Assembly: GCA_000231825.2 (NCBI GenBank)
Contig: JH720327.1
Span: forward strand, 146,937 to 210,936
DNA length: 64,000 bases
Direction: 5' to 3'
Origin: Tetrahymena elliotti 4EA
Lineage: Eukaryota; Ciliophora; Oligohymenophorea; Hymenostomatida; Tetrahymenidae
A program made the position numbers and the translations under genes. Of the stretch, positions 49,891 to 62,880 are shown piece after piece. The notes beneath the pieces are model-generated. The model ran no database searches and was not told where the DNA came from. It was given only the letters and a program-made list of their open reading frames with translations. The first letter of the stretch is position 1, and each line of letters starts with the position of its first letter.

Positions 49891-51120
49891 TCAAATTTGT
49901 TAGCTTTATAAATATTTATTATAAAAGGTAGTTAATCCATTGCAATTTGTATTGTTAGGATATAATTCTTAGTCGATGTAGAAATTATTTTGAGATTATC
50001 CATTTAGTTATTGTTGGATAAATTGATTTAAGACTAAAGCAACTGTGTTGTCAGAGTTCATGGGAACTTCATACTTAGGTCCATTGTAAGAGTTATAATT
50101 TTAAGAAAATACATGATGCAAGCAAGAAACTGCCCATATTCCCCAATTAGGCTTTTTTGCTTATACTTATTGCAATTAGGCGTATGTTATATTTCTTAGA
50201 AGTTCAACTCTTTAAATTTCTTGGCTGCTGCAGTTATTAAGTCCTTCACTTGCTGTAATACAATTTACTTAAAGGAAATACTTCAAAGAATATGAATCAT
50301 ACAAAGAATTTATTATGAAAACTGGTACAGTCATTTAGTCCACTATGTACTATACTAAGGTACATTTGTAAACTTAATCATCTTAATAGAGATATGGACA
50401 TCCTTCAGGTTATATTATTGTTCTATTACCATTTGTAATTAAATCAATATTCTTGTATTCTTATGATTTATCAACTAAGGGAACATCCACAAAAAATCCA
50501 GAATCAGGAGCAGCAATTACAATTACATTAGGATTTATTATTTTTCTTAAGTACTAGTTCCAGTAGAAGGCTCCTAAACCTCCTGCAGATCCTCCAGATA
50601 AGACAATCATTTTAGTGGACTATATGTTATAATTCAAGATAAGATAATTGAATATTTCAACCATATTGTCATATCCTTTGAAGTATAAAGTTTTATTCTT
50701 GTAAGGAATTTCAGCACTTCCCTAATAGAGGTATCCATCGCAGTATTAGACATATATTTTGTTCCAATTATAGAAAGCAGGGTTTCTATTCTAGTCATTG
50801 CTTAAATTACCAGTATTCTATGCAGTTTAAGACCAGTTTTTACTTGAACCTAATGAGCTTTATGATCTTTGGTAGCAATCTTCAAGTAATTGTTCTAAGG
50901 TTTCACCTTAGCAAAGTCCACCTCCTTACAAATAGATCAAAAACTTATCTTAACCCTCACCAAATCCTTAGAAGAAATAAAAACCAATAGGAGATCCATC
51001 CAAACATTTAGCTGATTTAGCATTTGGAATCAAAACAAGTTTTCCCTTTGAATCTTGCAGAGAAGAAACTAAGGCTAAGAAATATAGGACTGCGAAGAAA
51101 TAAAATATAAATTGCTTCAT
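49891..51120 (-). CDS. Secreted pectinacetylesterase/Notum-like hydrolase, copy B
   Basis: Intronless, 409 residues. The signal peptide begins MKQFIFYFFAVLYFLAL. The same landmarks as copy A are intact: LQGGGLC, SGGSAGG, AAPDSGFF, INSLYDSY, SCLHHVFS. The C-terminal conserved tail has YIDQELYP, NCNGL and FYNKYLQSQ. Copies A-D are very similar over nearly the whole length, indicating recent tandem duplication. It is transcribed in the same direction as all other members, with a separate AT-rich spacer of about 1.1 kb upstream (51121-52206), so each copy probably has its own promoter. Confidence 0.92.
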
Positions 51121-52206
51121 TTGTTTCTTCAAGACCTTTTTGTTAATTAATTAAGTAAGCTATAAATTTATTACACAAGATTTTGTTTGCATTATTTGTT
51201 TGTTTTTGTTATTTCAAAATCAAAATAAAATTAGTAATGTGCCTGAAATTTCTTTTTTATCCCTTGATTCTTTAAAATAACAATAGTTGTCATAAATCTT
51301 ACAAATCTTTTAAATCTTTCTAATAAATCTAAGCCATTAAATTAACAAAAGAATTATCTTATTTAAATTGTTTATTTTCTGTAAACATTATCACGTATTT
51401 CACTCCAATAATCTTGTTTTCATGTAGTAATAGTAAAATTTTAAAAATGTTCTTAACTTTAGATTTTATCTAGAAAATTCATTAAAAAAAATGAATCTAT
51501 ATTGTATTTTTTCTTTTAATTTGTGTCATCATTTTCTTGAAAATTGACAAAAGTTTTATTAGAATCAACTGTATTTTTCAAAATAAATTGAAAATCTAAT
51601 AAAAAAATAAGAAATTATTTTCAACAAACGAATTTGATTAATTTTGTTTATGAAAATCTGCTAGCTTAAATTAATTATTTTTTACATGGTTATTTGTTTT
51701 TAAAATATTTTGTGAATAAAAAGGGACTTAAAAATAAAATAAAAAGAGAATAAGAGCTAAGTTTGTATTCAAATTCTTTCAAAATTGCTAATAAATAATG
51801 ATGTATGTGGGTTGGATAACTGAAATCAAAAGTTTATTCTTAATTTAATTTGAATATGAACAAAATAAAAGATTTTTAATTTAAATTCTTTTTGCATAAT
51901 ATAACGAAATTGTTTGTGGCTTGATTGTAAAAAAATATGCCTTAACTCTAACAATTGAAAATTTTATAGATTCAAAATAATTTTTACTTTTTCCTATTAT
52001 AATGAAATAAAAAATAACACATGAAGTTTTTATAATTTGAATTAAAAATTATTATGTCAATTTAAATGAAAAGAAAATTAGTTAAAAATCGATTTTGAAA
52101 AATACTTTCTAATGGCTATTTTTAGCTAAAAATAAAATATTGTAGATTGACATTTCATATATTTTAATACTGGTTATAATATAATCTATTTATGAATTTC
52201 TAATAT
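51121..52206. other. Intergenic spacer between esterase copies B and C
   Basis: About 1.1 kb, AT-rich; expected to hold the promoter of copy B. No gene recognised. Confidence 0.5.
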
Positions 52207-53433
52207 TCAATTTTTTTAGTTTTATAAATACTTGCTGTAAAAGTTACTGAGACCATTACAATTTGTATTTTTAGGATAAACTACTTGGTCTATGTAAAAA
52301 TTATTTTGAGATTACCCTGTAAGTTGTTGTTGCACAAATTGATTGATTACATATGAAACAGTGTAATCAGAGTCCATTGGAACTTCATAGTTTGTTCCAG
52401 AATATGAGACAGCAGATGTGGAAAAAACATGATGCAAACAAGAAATAGCCCATATTCCCCAATTAGGCTTTTTAGCCTAGATTTGTTGTAATTCAGAGAA
52501 TGTTAGATTTCTTAAAAGCTCAACTTTTTGAATATCTGATTTGCTACAGTTTTCAAGTCCTTCGTTTGAATTAATACAAGTAATTTTGAGCTAGTTTTTC
52601 AATACGTAGGTATCATATAAAGAATTTACTATGAAAACGGGCACGGGCATTTAGTCAATAATGTATTATGGTTGAATGCATCTATAAACTAAATCATTTT
52701 AATTGAGATATGGACAACCCTCTGGTTATAAGATACTTCTGTTGTTGTTAGTTAGTAAATCTATTTGCTTGTATTATTATGATCTATCTATTTAAGGAAT
52801 ATCCACAAAAAATCCAGAATCAGGAGCAGCAATTACAATCACATTAGAATTTATAATCTTTCTTAAGTACTAATTCCAAAAGAAAGCTCCAAGACCTCCA
52901 GCAGATCCACCTGATAAGACTATCATCTTTGCCTATTGAATATTGTAATTCTAAATAAGATAGTTGAATATTTCAACCATATTATCATACCCTTTGAAGT
53001 ATAAAGTGGTATTTTAGTAAGGTATTTCAGTGCTTCCTTAATAGAGGAATCCATCACAGTATTAAATATAAATTTTATTCCAATTGTAGAAAGCAGGATT
53101 TTTATTAGGGTCACTACTTAAATTACCAGAATTTGTAGCAGTTAAACTCCAACTTTTGCTTGAACCTAATGAAGTTTTTGACCTTTTATAGCAATCCTCA
53201 AGCAATTTTTAAAGATTTGAACCCTAACAGAAACCTCCTCCCTATAAATAGATTAAGAATTTATCTTAACCTGAACCAGATCCTTAAAAGAAGTAAAAGC
53301 CAATAGGAGATCCATCCAAACACTTAGCTGATTTAGCATTAGGTAATAAAACTAGTTGACCCTTAGTACCTTGATCTGAAGAAACTAGCGTAAATAAAAT
53401 GAGCAAAAAGAAACAAAAAATGAATTTCCTCAT
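52207..53433 (-). CDS. Secreted pectinacetylesterase/Notum-like hydrolase, copy C
   Basis: Intronless, 408 residues. The signal peptide MRKFIFCFFLLILFTLVSS is followed by the conserved KCLDGSPIGFYF start of the mature enzyme. GGG.C, SGGSAGG, AAPDSGFFVD, the Asp of the NSLYD-type motif (YDTYV) and the CLHHVFS histidine are all retained. The tail resembles copies A and D (NCNGLSN, then YSKYL). It is the middle member of the five-gene array and predicted to be active. Confidence 0.92.
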
Positions 53434-54395
53434 TATTCTCTTTTGAACTTTTTACAATTAATTAATGCGGCCTATTAAATTATTATTAATGGTTTTGTTA
53501 AATTTGTTTTTCTCAATTCAAAATTAAAACCTAATTAACTTTGAGATTGGATATCTTTTTTTGCTTAATTTTTTTGATAAGTATAATTGAATTTACAAAT
53601 CTTTTAAAATCTCCAAATCTTTTCTTTGATAATGGTACCATCAACTTCTTTACAAGAATTGATTTGCCTAATTTTATTTTCTGTAAATTTGAGATGTAAA
53701 TTTATTAGTAATTCATTCCATCTAAAAATAATAATCTAAAAGTTGTAACACGCTCTTTGAATTCTCCAATAAAAAATATTATTAAATTTTTTATTACATA
53801 TACATTTTATCATTTTCTTTCAATTAGTTGAAAGTTTCTCTTAAGAAATATTTTAAAAAACCTAAATAATTTCTATCTCTTTTTTGTTAAAAAAACTTGA
53901 TCTAAGTTCATATCGCTTTTTGTATAAAATAAGGATTCATTTATCAAATTTTTAATTTTTTTGCTTGATGGTTTGATATGATGATGCTTGATTAATAAAC
54001 AATTAAAATTTGAAGTCATTTTATAAGAATTAAAATATTTTTTTTATTAAAGCAACTCTAATTATGATCAAAAATAAAATAATAATATATTAATTATTTA
54101 TTATTTTATTTAAAACTTACAATAATTTTAATGCATTTAATAAAATTTATTTGTTTCATTATTGATAAAAAGTATAAGGAGAAAGTTAAAAGTAATCAAC
54201 ATATTATTTTTTTTAAGTAACAAGAGATAAACACCACAAATATTTCAATAATAAACATATTTTTTTTAAATATTCATTATTATATTATAAATTTATATTT
54301 TAATTTGAATGAAATAAAAGTATATTTAAATGTTGGTTAGAAAATATAGGATTTACAATTTATAAAAATGTAAGTTGGAAATTTATATATTGCAT
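53434..54395. other. Intergenic spacer between esterase copies C and D
   Basis: About 1 kb, AT-rich; promoter of copy C expected. No gene recognised. Confidence 0.5.
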
Positions 54396-55622
54396 TCAAA
54401 TTTATTTGCTTTAGAGGTATTTAGTTTAGAAGATGCTTAATCCATTACAGTTTTTATTGTTAGGATATAACTATTAGTCAATGTAAAAATTGTTTTGAGA
54501 CTATCCATTTAATTATTGCTAAATGAATTAATTTAAGGCATTAGAAATAGTTTAATTAGAATTCATTGGAATTTCATAATTAGATCCGCTGTAAGTATTT
54601 GCTGTTTCTGAAAATACATGGTGTAAACAAGATATGGCCCATACTCCCCAATCAGGTTTTTTAGCTTAGATTTATTCTAATAAATTGTAAGTTATATTTC
54701 TTAAAAGCTCAACTTTCTAAGTATCTTAGGCACTACAGTTTTTAAGTCCTTCAGTCATAGTAATGCAATCTACTTTAAGTAAGTATTTCAAGGAGTATGA
54801 ATCATACAAAGAGTTTATAATGAAAATAGGAACAGTGATTGAATCAGTGATGTATTATACTTGAGTGCATCTGTAAACTAAATCATCTTGATGGAGATAA
54901 GGACATCCTTAAGGTTAAATTATTGATCTATTTCCTGAAGTGAGTAAATCTATTTTCTTGTATTCTTAAGATTTATCAGTTCCTGGAATATCAATAAAAA
55001 ATCCAGAATCAGGAGCAGCAACAACAATAACGCTAGGATTCATAATATTTCTTAAGTATTAATTCCAGTAGAAAGCTCCTAAACCTCCAGCAGATCCACC
55101 TGATAACACAACCATTTTAGAGGATTACAAGTTATAATTCTTAATAAGATAGTCAAATATTTCAGCCATGTTATCATATCCCTTGAAATATAAAGTTGTA
55201 TTTTTGAATGAAATTTCAGCACTTCCTTAATAGAGATACCCATCACAGTATTAAACAAAAACTTTATTCCAATTGTAAAAACTAGGATTCAATTTAGGAT
55301 TACTGCTCAAATTGCCATTATTCTATTTGGTCTTATCCCAATTTTTGCTTGAACCCAAAACAGTTTAAGATCTTTGTAAGCAATCCTAAAGCAAGTCATC
55401 TAATGTTTCACCTTAGCATAATCCACCACCTTATAAGTAAATTAAGAACTTATCTTATCCTTCACCAAATCCTTAGAAGAAATAAAATCCAATAGGAGAT
55501 CCATCCAAACATTTAGCTGACTTAGCATTAGGAATTAAAACCAGTTTTCCTTAAGAACTTTGATCACATTAAGCCAAGACCAACAAAGAAAGTGAAAGGA
55601 AATAAAATAAAGATTACTTCAT
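54396..55622 (-). CDS. Secreted pectinacetylesterase/Notum-like hydrolase, copy D
   Basis: Intronless, 408 residues. Signal peptide MKQSLFYFLSLSLLVLAQ. The catalytic and structural motifs match the family (LQGGGLC, SGGSAGG, AAPDSGFFID, INSLYDSY, SCLHHVFS), and the conserved Cys set is present (SCL, EGLKNC, NCNGL). The C-terminus reads NGLSIFQTKYLQ before the TGA. It lies about 1.8 kb from the more diverged copy E. Confidence 0.92.
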
Positions 55623-57400
55623 TTATCTTGTAAAAATGTAAGATTTATTTAATTAACTTAATAATTTAAATATTATAAAGAATTATTTATTGATTTTGTT
55701 TCATTTCTTTAATATTTTATAGAAAGAAATTGAATTTTTATTACATTAGAATTTTCCTTTTTACTCTTTACATTTTCATGATATTAATCATGTCTCAAAA
55801 ATTATAATCAGAGTTTTTTCATTTAATCTCCACCATTAATTTTAATATAAGAAATATTTATTGAACTATATTTTCTCCAATATTAAATCATATCTCGTTA
55901 CATCTAATTCTTTTATTAATATACACAGTTTTAAAGTTTATTTATATTATCGTATTTGATTAATACGAGTGTATTATCATTCAGATTGATTTTAAATGAT
56001 GAAATTAATAATTTTTTTTCTATTTTTTTTCCTTAATTTTTCTATTTTTTAATGTAAATTAAATTCCTGTAAATTATTTATCAAACAAAAATCAGTTCAT
56101 AAAATTGAAAAAAATCCATTTTTTTATGATGTTAATTCACCATGTCTCTCTATTATCTTATTGGATCTCTTATTCGTAAGTTATACCTATTTGATAAAGA
56201 ATTTATTCTTTTAATATGTTTTTCTTTGCTTTTTGAATGAGTCAAATTTTTATGTTTACTTCAATAGATTGATTAATCATAGAAATATCTTGTAATCATC
56301 TTATCAAATTTTTCAAAAAATAAAAATTATAAAATTTTTAATTAATTCACTTCTAATTTCAATACTCAATCATAATATTGCAAAACTTTATAATTGAATA
56401 AAATATCTGAAATGGTAGGCAGGAATGATTAAATAAATTTTCAAAAAATGAAAAAGTAATAGTAAAGTTAAAATTTAAGCACATATTTAAAGTTGAAAAA
56501 TACTAAAAAACTAAAAGCATCAAAAATATAAACACCATTACTGTAAAATTATTTTGTTTTACTTATAAAAATATATAACAAACCGTTTCTTTATTGATTT
56601 TTAATTAACATTAAAATATATCTAAAAATGCAATTTAGAAAAGATTATGAAATAGTCTCGAGTCAATATTTAAAATTTTAACTAGCTTCTAGTCCAATTT
56701 CTTGATTCGTTTAAAGCACTTTCCTAATAAATTTTTAAGCTTCATTCCTTTAATTTATGTAGAACTAGTATCATATTCTTTAAAGTATTATTTGATACTT
56801 TTGCAATTCTCTTTAAATATACTAAGCATAATATAAAATGGAATTCCATCTTATATAGCAAATTTAATTAATCTCTTTTCCAAAAATATAATTATATAAA
56901 GTTTAATCATTTTCTATGAAATAAATATTTTATTGTTCTATTTCTTTACAATAATTATTATTTTTAAATATTCTCCACTCAAAAAAATTAATTTAAATTT
57001 AAAATTAAAAATGATAACACATAAATTTCCAATGAAACAAAAATAAATATTAATTGAAAAATAAATTAATATTCTCCATTTAAAAAAGAATCTTTATTTT
57101 GTAAAGAATAGCTAGCTGTAAATTGAATAGTCAAATACGAATTGAATTATTTGTTTATTTAATGTTTAGATTTTTTAATTGACCTTAAATTGATTTTAGA
57201 TTCTTTATTTGGTTCGACTTTGAAAAATTGGAAAAAGAAAAATAAAAAGATAAAAAATAAGATTAGTAATATAAGTTTTTGAGAGCAAATATAAAAGAAA
57301 TATGATCAAAAACAATTTGAAATTTAATAAAATTTTTTATTTATTTAAACCATACATCAGTTATTCATAAGGCCTGACAAGTTCAAAGGATATTTAAAAT
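55623..57400. other. Intergenic region between esterase copies D and E
   Basis: About 1.8 kb, AT-rich; no gene, decayed copy or repeat recognised. Confidence 0.5.
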
Positions 57401-58618
57401 TCATTATTCTGATAAGAATTTCTTATTTTAATTTTATAAGCCATTACAATTTAAATTGGATGGGTATATTTCATGATCAAAAAGGAATAGTCTGCCATTA
57501 AGATGCTCTCCAGCTAGCTATTTTTTAATGAATTTTTTAAGCATGTAAGATATGGTAAGGCCTGAATCCATAGGAACTTCATAATTTGGTCCATTGAATG
57601 TTTGATTAGATTCTGAAAAAACATGGTATATACAAGATATAGCCCAAGCTCCCCAGTTAGGTTTCTTTTATTTGATTATTTGCAATTATTTTAGCATTTC
57701 TACTCTTAAAGATTCTGCTTTTTCTAGTTCTTCAATAGTACAATTCTAAAATCCTAATGTAGGTGTTATACAGCTAATATCAAGGGTATTCTTCAAGATG
57801 TATGTATCATACAAAGAATTAATAATGAAAACAGGGACAGGTATCTAATCAATTAAATATTAAGCATAAGTGCATTTATAAAGCTAGTCATTATCATAAA
57901 GATATGGACATCCTTCAGGTTGAATTAAACCTCTATTTCCATTAGTAATTAAATCAATTCTTTTGTAGAGTTGACTATTATCCCCATCATTAATATCAAT
58001 GAAAAATCCAGAATCGGGAGCTGCAAGAACTAAAGTGCGTTTGTTGATTATTTTTCTTAAATATTAATTCCAGTAGAAGGCACCTAAACCTCCTGCTGAT
58101 CCACCTGATAAAACAACTATCTTGGATGATTAGATGTTATATTTACGAATGGCGATATTAAATACTTCAACTACATTGTCATAACCTCTAAAATAGAGAG
58201 TTGTATTTTTGTAATTAATAGTAGCTCTTCCTTAATAAAGTTAACCATCGCAATAAGGTATATATATTTTATTCCAGTTGTAGAAAGCAGGATTATTAGC
58301 TTCTTCATTACTCAAATTTCCAGTGTTAGAGAGGGTTTGAGGATATTCTTTGCTAGAACCTAGAATAGTTTTAGATCTCTAATAACATGACTCTAATAAT
58401 TCTTCAGTTGTATCTCCACTACATGCACCTCCACCTTACATGTAGATCATAAATTTATCTTTTCCATCTCCAAATCCAGGATAATAGACATATGCAAATG
58501 GTGAACCATCTAAGCATCTAGCAGTTTTAGAATTCTTTAAAAATATTACTTCTCCAGCTGCTGAATCAGCTTGTGCTGATAAAATAATGAGAGCAAAAAT
58601 ACAAATAAATTTAATCAT
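57401..58618 (-). CDS. Secreted pectinacetylesterase/Notum-like hydrolase, copy E (most diverged)
   Basis: Intronless, 405 residues. The signal peptide MIKFICIFALIILSAQA precedes the mature start. Motifs are present with changes: LQGGGLC becomes MQGGGAC, SGGSAGG is unchanged, AAPDSGFF is unchanged, INSLYDTY keeps its Asp, and the histidine motif is CIYHVFS (the second His, the likely catalytic one, is kept). Many surface residues, the tail (RLFLFDHEIYPSN) and the spacing to copy D differ, so E split from the others earliest or is under different selection. It is predicted to be active. Confidence 0.9.
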
Positions 58619-59794
58619 TCTTTTTACTTAATTTTTTGTTACTATTGTATTAATACTGCAAAAAAAAGTGTATATTTTAATCTAAATTTATTAGGATTTT
58701 TCAAGATATTTTTCTTTCTATCCCTAATTAAAATACGGATTTATTTCATTTGAATATAAGCTTTTACAATCATCATACAATTTTTGTATAAGAAATTATA
58801 TTTTATATGCTCTACATTGATGAGACTTAAGATTTTTCAAAGTATGTTTACTATTTTTGATGCATCTAGATTCTTTCGATTTTTACAGTAATAAGAATTT
58901 AATCACAGAACTAATTTTTACATAGCCTATGTACATTTCTTTTAAATTTAGGCCATTAATTTTATCAATAAACATAATATTTAATTTCGTTTTTACTTTA
59001 ACATAAAAATATCAGCTTCATTTTTATATTCCTAAATGTCTATTGAACCATCCATCTACCTATCTATTCAAATTAAAAAAAAGCAAATAAATTAGCTAAT
59101 ATTAAATTTAAATTTTTTGGAATTGGATTCGAGTCTCAATTTATTTTTATCTCCTTTTTTAAATGAAAAATTCTTGATAAAAATAATTAGTGCTTATTGT
59201 AAACACATTTATTTTGAGGTTCTGTGTACTACTATTTGAAAGAGTTTATCTTTAATATTAAAAACTTATAAATTAGATATTTCAATTAATAAATATCATA
59301 TTTCTTCTTTATTTTTAAAGACTTTACGAAAATATTTTATTAAAAAATGTTATTAAAAAAAAACAGATTACCCTTTTACCTCTCTTAAAAAAATTTAATT
59401 AAATAATAAATTTACATTATATATTTATTTTTGCTAATAAAATATTATATATCTTTATAGAGCTTTCATTTTTAACTAATATTAAAAGATAAATAAATAC
59501 TTTAAGAGATATTGTTATTTCTATTACAATTTTAACTACAAAAGTAAATTAATGAAACACCCAACTTTCTTAGCTTTTAAAAATATTACTATGAACTACT
59601 CCTTATTTAATGATAATAATATAATACAAATAAAAGAGATCATTTAGCTCCAATTAATTAATTTAACTAAATTTTTAATTGGCAGTTTATTTTGATTTGT
59701 TATTAACTAAAAAAATCCATAATTTTTGATGAATTCAAAACATTCAAAAAATAAATAAATAAATAATTAGTAACTTAAATCAACATTTTTTACT
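58619..59794. other. Intergenic AT-rich region
   Basis: About 1.2 kb; promoter of esterase copy E expected. No gene recognised. Confidence 0.5.
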
Positions 59795-60727
59795 TCATTT
59801 ATTGGCTTTCAAAGCTTAATAGTTATAATTTTATTTTTAATTTTAAAGATAAAGACTATACAAAACAAATGATGAAGCTCCTCCAAAGCTTTTAAAAATA
59901 TTGATACTAACTCCTCTATATAAAGATTTAAATCCCTCTTATTTGGTAATAGTTTACAAGCAATTGAAAGACTAAGTGTACTTTTAGCTTGATAATGATG
60001 ACATAATCATCCTACTACTTATTGTATAAAAGGGATATGTTAAAAGCTATGACAAAAACTATATACTCCATCCCAGCATAAACTAGATTTGAATAAAATT
60101 TATTGCACTTTCATCTATGTTATATTTACTTGTAAAATTTGACAAGGCGAAAAAAAGTCCTCTATACACAAACATTCCAAAGCTCGAAATTCCAAAACCT
60201 CTATAAAGTCCATTAGGTCCTTCTTTAATGAGAGTTTATTTACAAACATCTGTTACACTCTAATATTATTTTTTTTATGTATCTATAAATAATTTATCAT
60301 TGGTTAGTTTAATTCTGGCAACTTCAAGAGGATACCAAATAGACATCACTACACATCCAGATATTCCACCATATAAGACATTTTATAAAAATTTTTGAGT
60401 TTCATACTGAAATTTCTATTAAAATCTGAACATTTTTTGTAACTAATTTGCTATAATAAATGAAGATAAAGTAGATAAGGTTTATCTTAATATATGAGAG
60501 AAATTCCCTTTCCAAAAGGCATGAAAACCTTCCTCTTTTGAAATTTTTTTGACTGAATCTAGAATACCAGAATAGTTTTATTTTAAATAACCAATCTTAA
60601 CCATTTCTGAAGAGTTTTATAATCTTAGTCTAATCACTTCTAAAGGAGAAGCTATTGTTGTATATGCAATAGTTTTCAGAAAACCTCCTATCCCTGCAAT
60701 AAAAATATTTCTTTATTTCTATTCCAT
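59795..60727 (-). CDS. Mitochondrial carrier family protein, divergent ADP/ATP-carrier-like
   Basis: Single exon, 310 residues, three tandem ~100-residue carrier repeats. Repeat 1 has SPLEVIRLRLQ (Pro28, Glu30, Arg33) and the pair EEGFHAFWKGN. Repeat 2 has YPLEVARIKL and EGPNGLYRGF. Repeat 3 has YPFYTISSRMIM and QEGFKSLYRGVSINI. Repeats 1 and 2 fit the PxD/ExxK/R rule. In repeat 3 the acid and following Arg are replaced (YPFDTVRRRM in ADP/ATP carriers becomes YPFYTISSRM), which removes a matrix salt-bridge partner and the RRRMMM nucleotide-translocase signature. Overall pattern (FWKGNFSHILR, YTQSF...LYRG) is closest to the ADP/ATP carrier. Location inferred: mitochondrial inner membrane. It may carry another nucleotide or be non-canonical. 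Confidence 0.87.
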
Positions 60728-62880
60728 TTTGTGTTGTTGATTTTATTAGCTTTTTAGAAGAATATTTGAAAGAAAAATTAGATTTAAAAATAAAATTATG
60801 AAATAAATTTCTTGTGTTTGAGAAGCATAGCTAATAAATAATTAAATTAAATATAATAAAATTTAATTAATCAACTGTAAACAAAGAACAAGCAATTATT
60901 TTATTTAATTATTAATTAAAAAAAGTAAATTTCAATTAATAACTTGATTATTTCTCAAAATTATAATCAAATTCTTTAATTATTCTTAATTAAATTTGTA
61001 AATTCCTAAATATAAATATAATAAATTATTTCTTTCAATATTTTAAATATATAAATCACCACATATTGATGTTTATCAATAATTTGTTTAATCTTTCAAT
61101 AATAGATACAAAAAATACATCTCTTTATTTATCTAATATTATTGTCAAGTTTTTTTCTAAATATTTAAAAATAATCAAAAAAATTAACTAGCAAAATTTT
61201 TACGAAAATAAGAACTCAAAGCTTTTCTTAACCAACTTAAAAATATGCTAAATAATTTTTTATTTATTTTTATTACTTTTAAAAATAGTTAACTAGAAGT
61301 ACACTGTTATCTCTCTAAATGTTTTTACTAGAAACACACTGTTAACTCCCATATATTGTATTACTTTGAGGGCTTATGGGATTTACTATTTTATTACTTT
61401 AATGGTAAAAGTAACAGCATTTCAATTTAAAATTTATGATAAGAAAAAAAGCAATTGCTCTATTTTAAATAAAAAAATGTTTACTTTTTATCAGATATTC
61501 AATTAGGCAATTTAATTAAATAAATTATAAAAAATTTTATAAAACAATTTAAAAAGAAATTATCAGTTTTAGAAGTATTTCATTATTGACCTTTCTTATT
61601 AAAAAAAAATAATTCTTAATTAATTTTGATAAAAAATTAGATTTTCAATTAACTTCTTAATATTTTAACAAAGCTGAAGAATATACTTCTAATTTAATAA
61701 TTCAAATGTTATTATAGAAAGAGTTAGTAATTATATTTCTATCACTCAAAAATATTAATAATAATTAAAATACTTAATTCATAATTGCTTTTCAAAAATT
61801 AATCAAGAAATGGTTAACAGAATTTAATTTTTTTAAATCAATTTAAAATAAATAAATTTCTATTGAAAATTATTTTCATCAAAATTTTCAGCATAAATTT
61901 AAAATGCTTAAAGTGGATTTACTTAAATAAAAAAATAATTTACTCTCATTTTCTTTAAATATCTGAAAAGTATAAAAATATTGGATTGAATTGGTTGATT
62001 TTTATCTAAAATCTAATTATTAATAAACTACTTATGGTTTAATGATGGAATAATAAAGTTTTTTATTTCCTATTTCAATAAAAGAAAGGAAAGAGTAGAT
62101 TTTAAAATATTCAGCTTTCTTTCTTTGATTTCGTAAATATTTAATTTTAGCTAAGTTGATAATAAAAGCTAAAAATGTTTAAGGATTTGGTTGATTAAAT
62201 TAAATGAAATAGTAATTAATAATAAATAAAACCGTACTATTTACTGTCAAATAATTAACTATTTTTTGTATTTTTTGAAATAATAAAATGCTAATTAATC
62301 AGTAAAAAAGTTTAAAATATTTTACTAATTTTAAATGAGCACTTTATTAATTATAGAACATTCTTTTTATAATTATAATTAAAACCTTAAGTAAATGAAC
62401 AAAATAAGAGTTATATTTTTTCAAAACGCTCGAAAGATAAAAAATCATCATAGAATTTTACAAAATAAGATAAAAAAAATCTATAGCGAATTAGATTCAC
62501 AAACAATTTTATCAAATAAGTTTTCTTTTTGAAATAAATGCAAATTTAGTTCTAATTTTTTATGTTTTTAGATTATTTGCAAGAATAATTTACTTTTTTA
62601 ATGAAAATTGTTCCCATTTTCACTAAATTCAGTAAAATTTTGCATAAAAATTCAATGATAAAAGCTTGTAAAATGTTTGATGAGTGGGGGAAGTTTATTA
62701 AATTTTATTTAGTAGTCGTTTGAAAATAGATATCTTTATTCCAATAAATAAATCAATCAAAGATTGAATCAATATTATTAATATCTTTTCTGATTATATC
62801 TCAGATTTGTCAATAGAAAACAATTTGATATTAATTTATTAATTAATTTTTCTTCTAGTAAATAAGTTTTAATTGCAGAA
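60728..62880. other. Long intergenic region between divergent genes
   Basis: About 2.1 kb, extremely AT-rich. No gene recognised. Contains a short direct repeat with an adjacent hairpin-like element (61292-61435). Confidence 0.5.
61292..61435. repeat. Imperfect 24-bp direct repeat with nearby hairpin
   Basis: 61292-61315 (ACTAGAAGTACACTGTTATC...) and 61327-61350 (ACTAGAAACACACTGTTAAC...) are 35 bp apart. Downstream, TTACTTT-AATGGTA-AAAGTAA near 61395-61415 can form a small stem-loop. Confidence 0.5.

Noticed and set aside
59110..59150. TTCGAGTC motif resembling a tRNA T-loop
   Set aside because: No pairing T-stem, acceptor stem or A box nearby.
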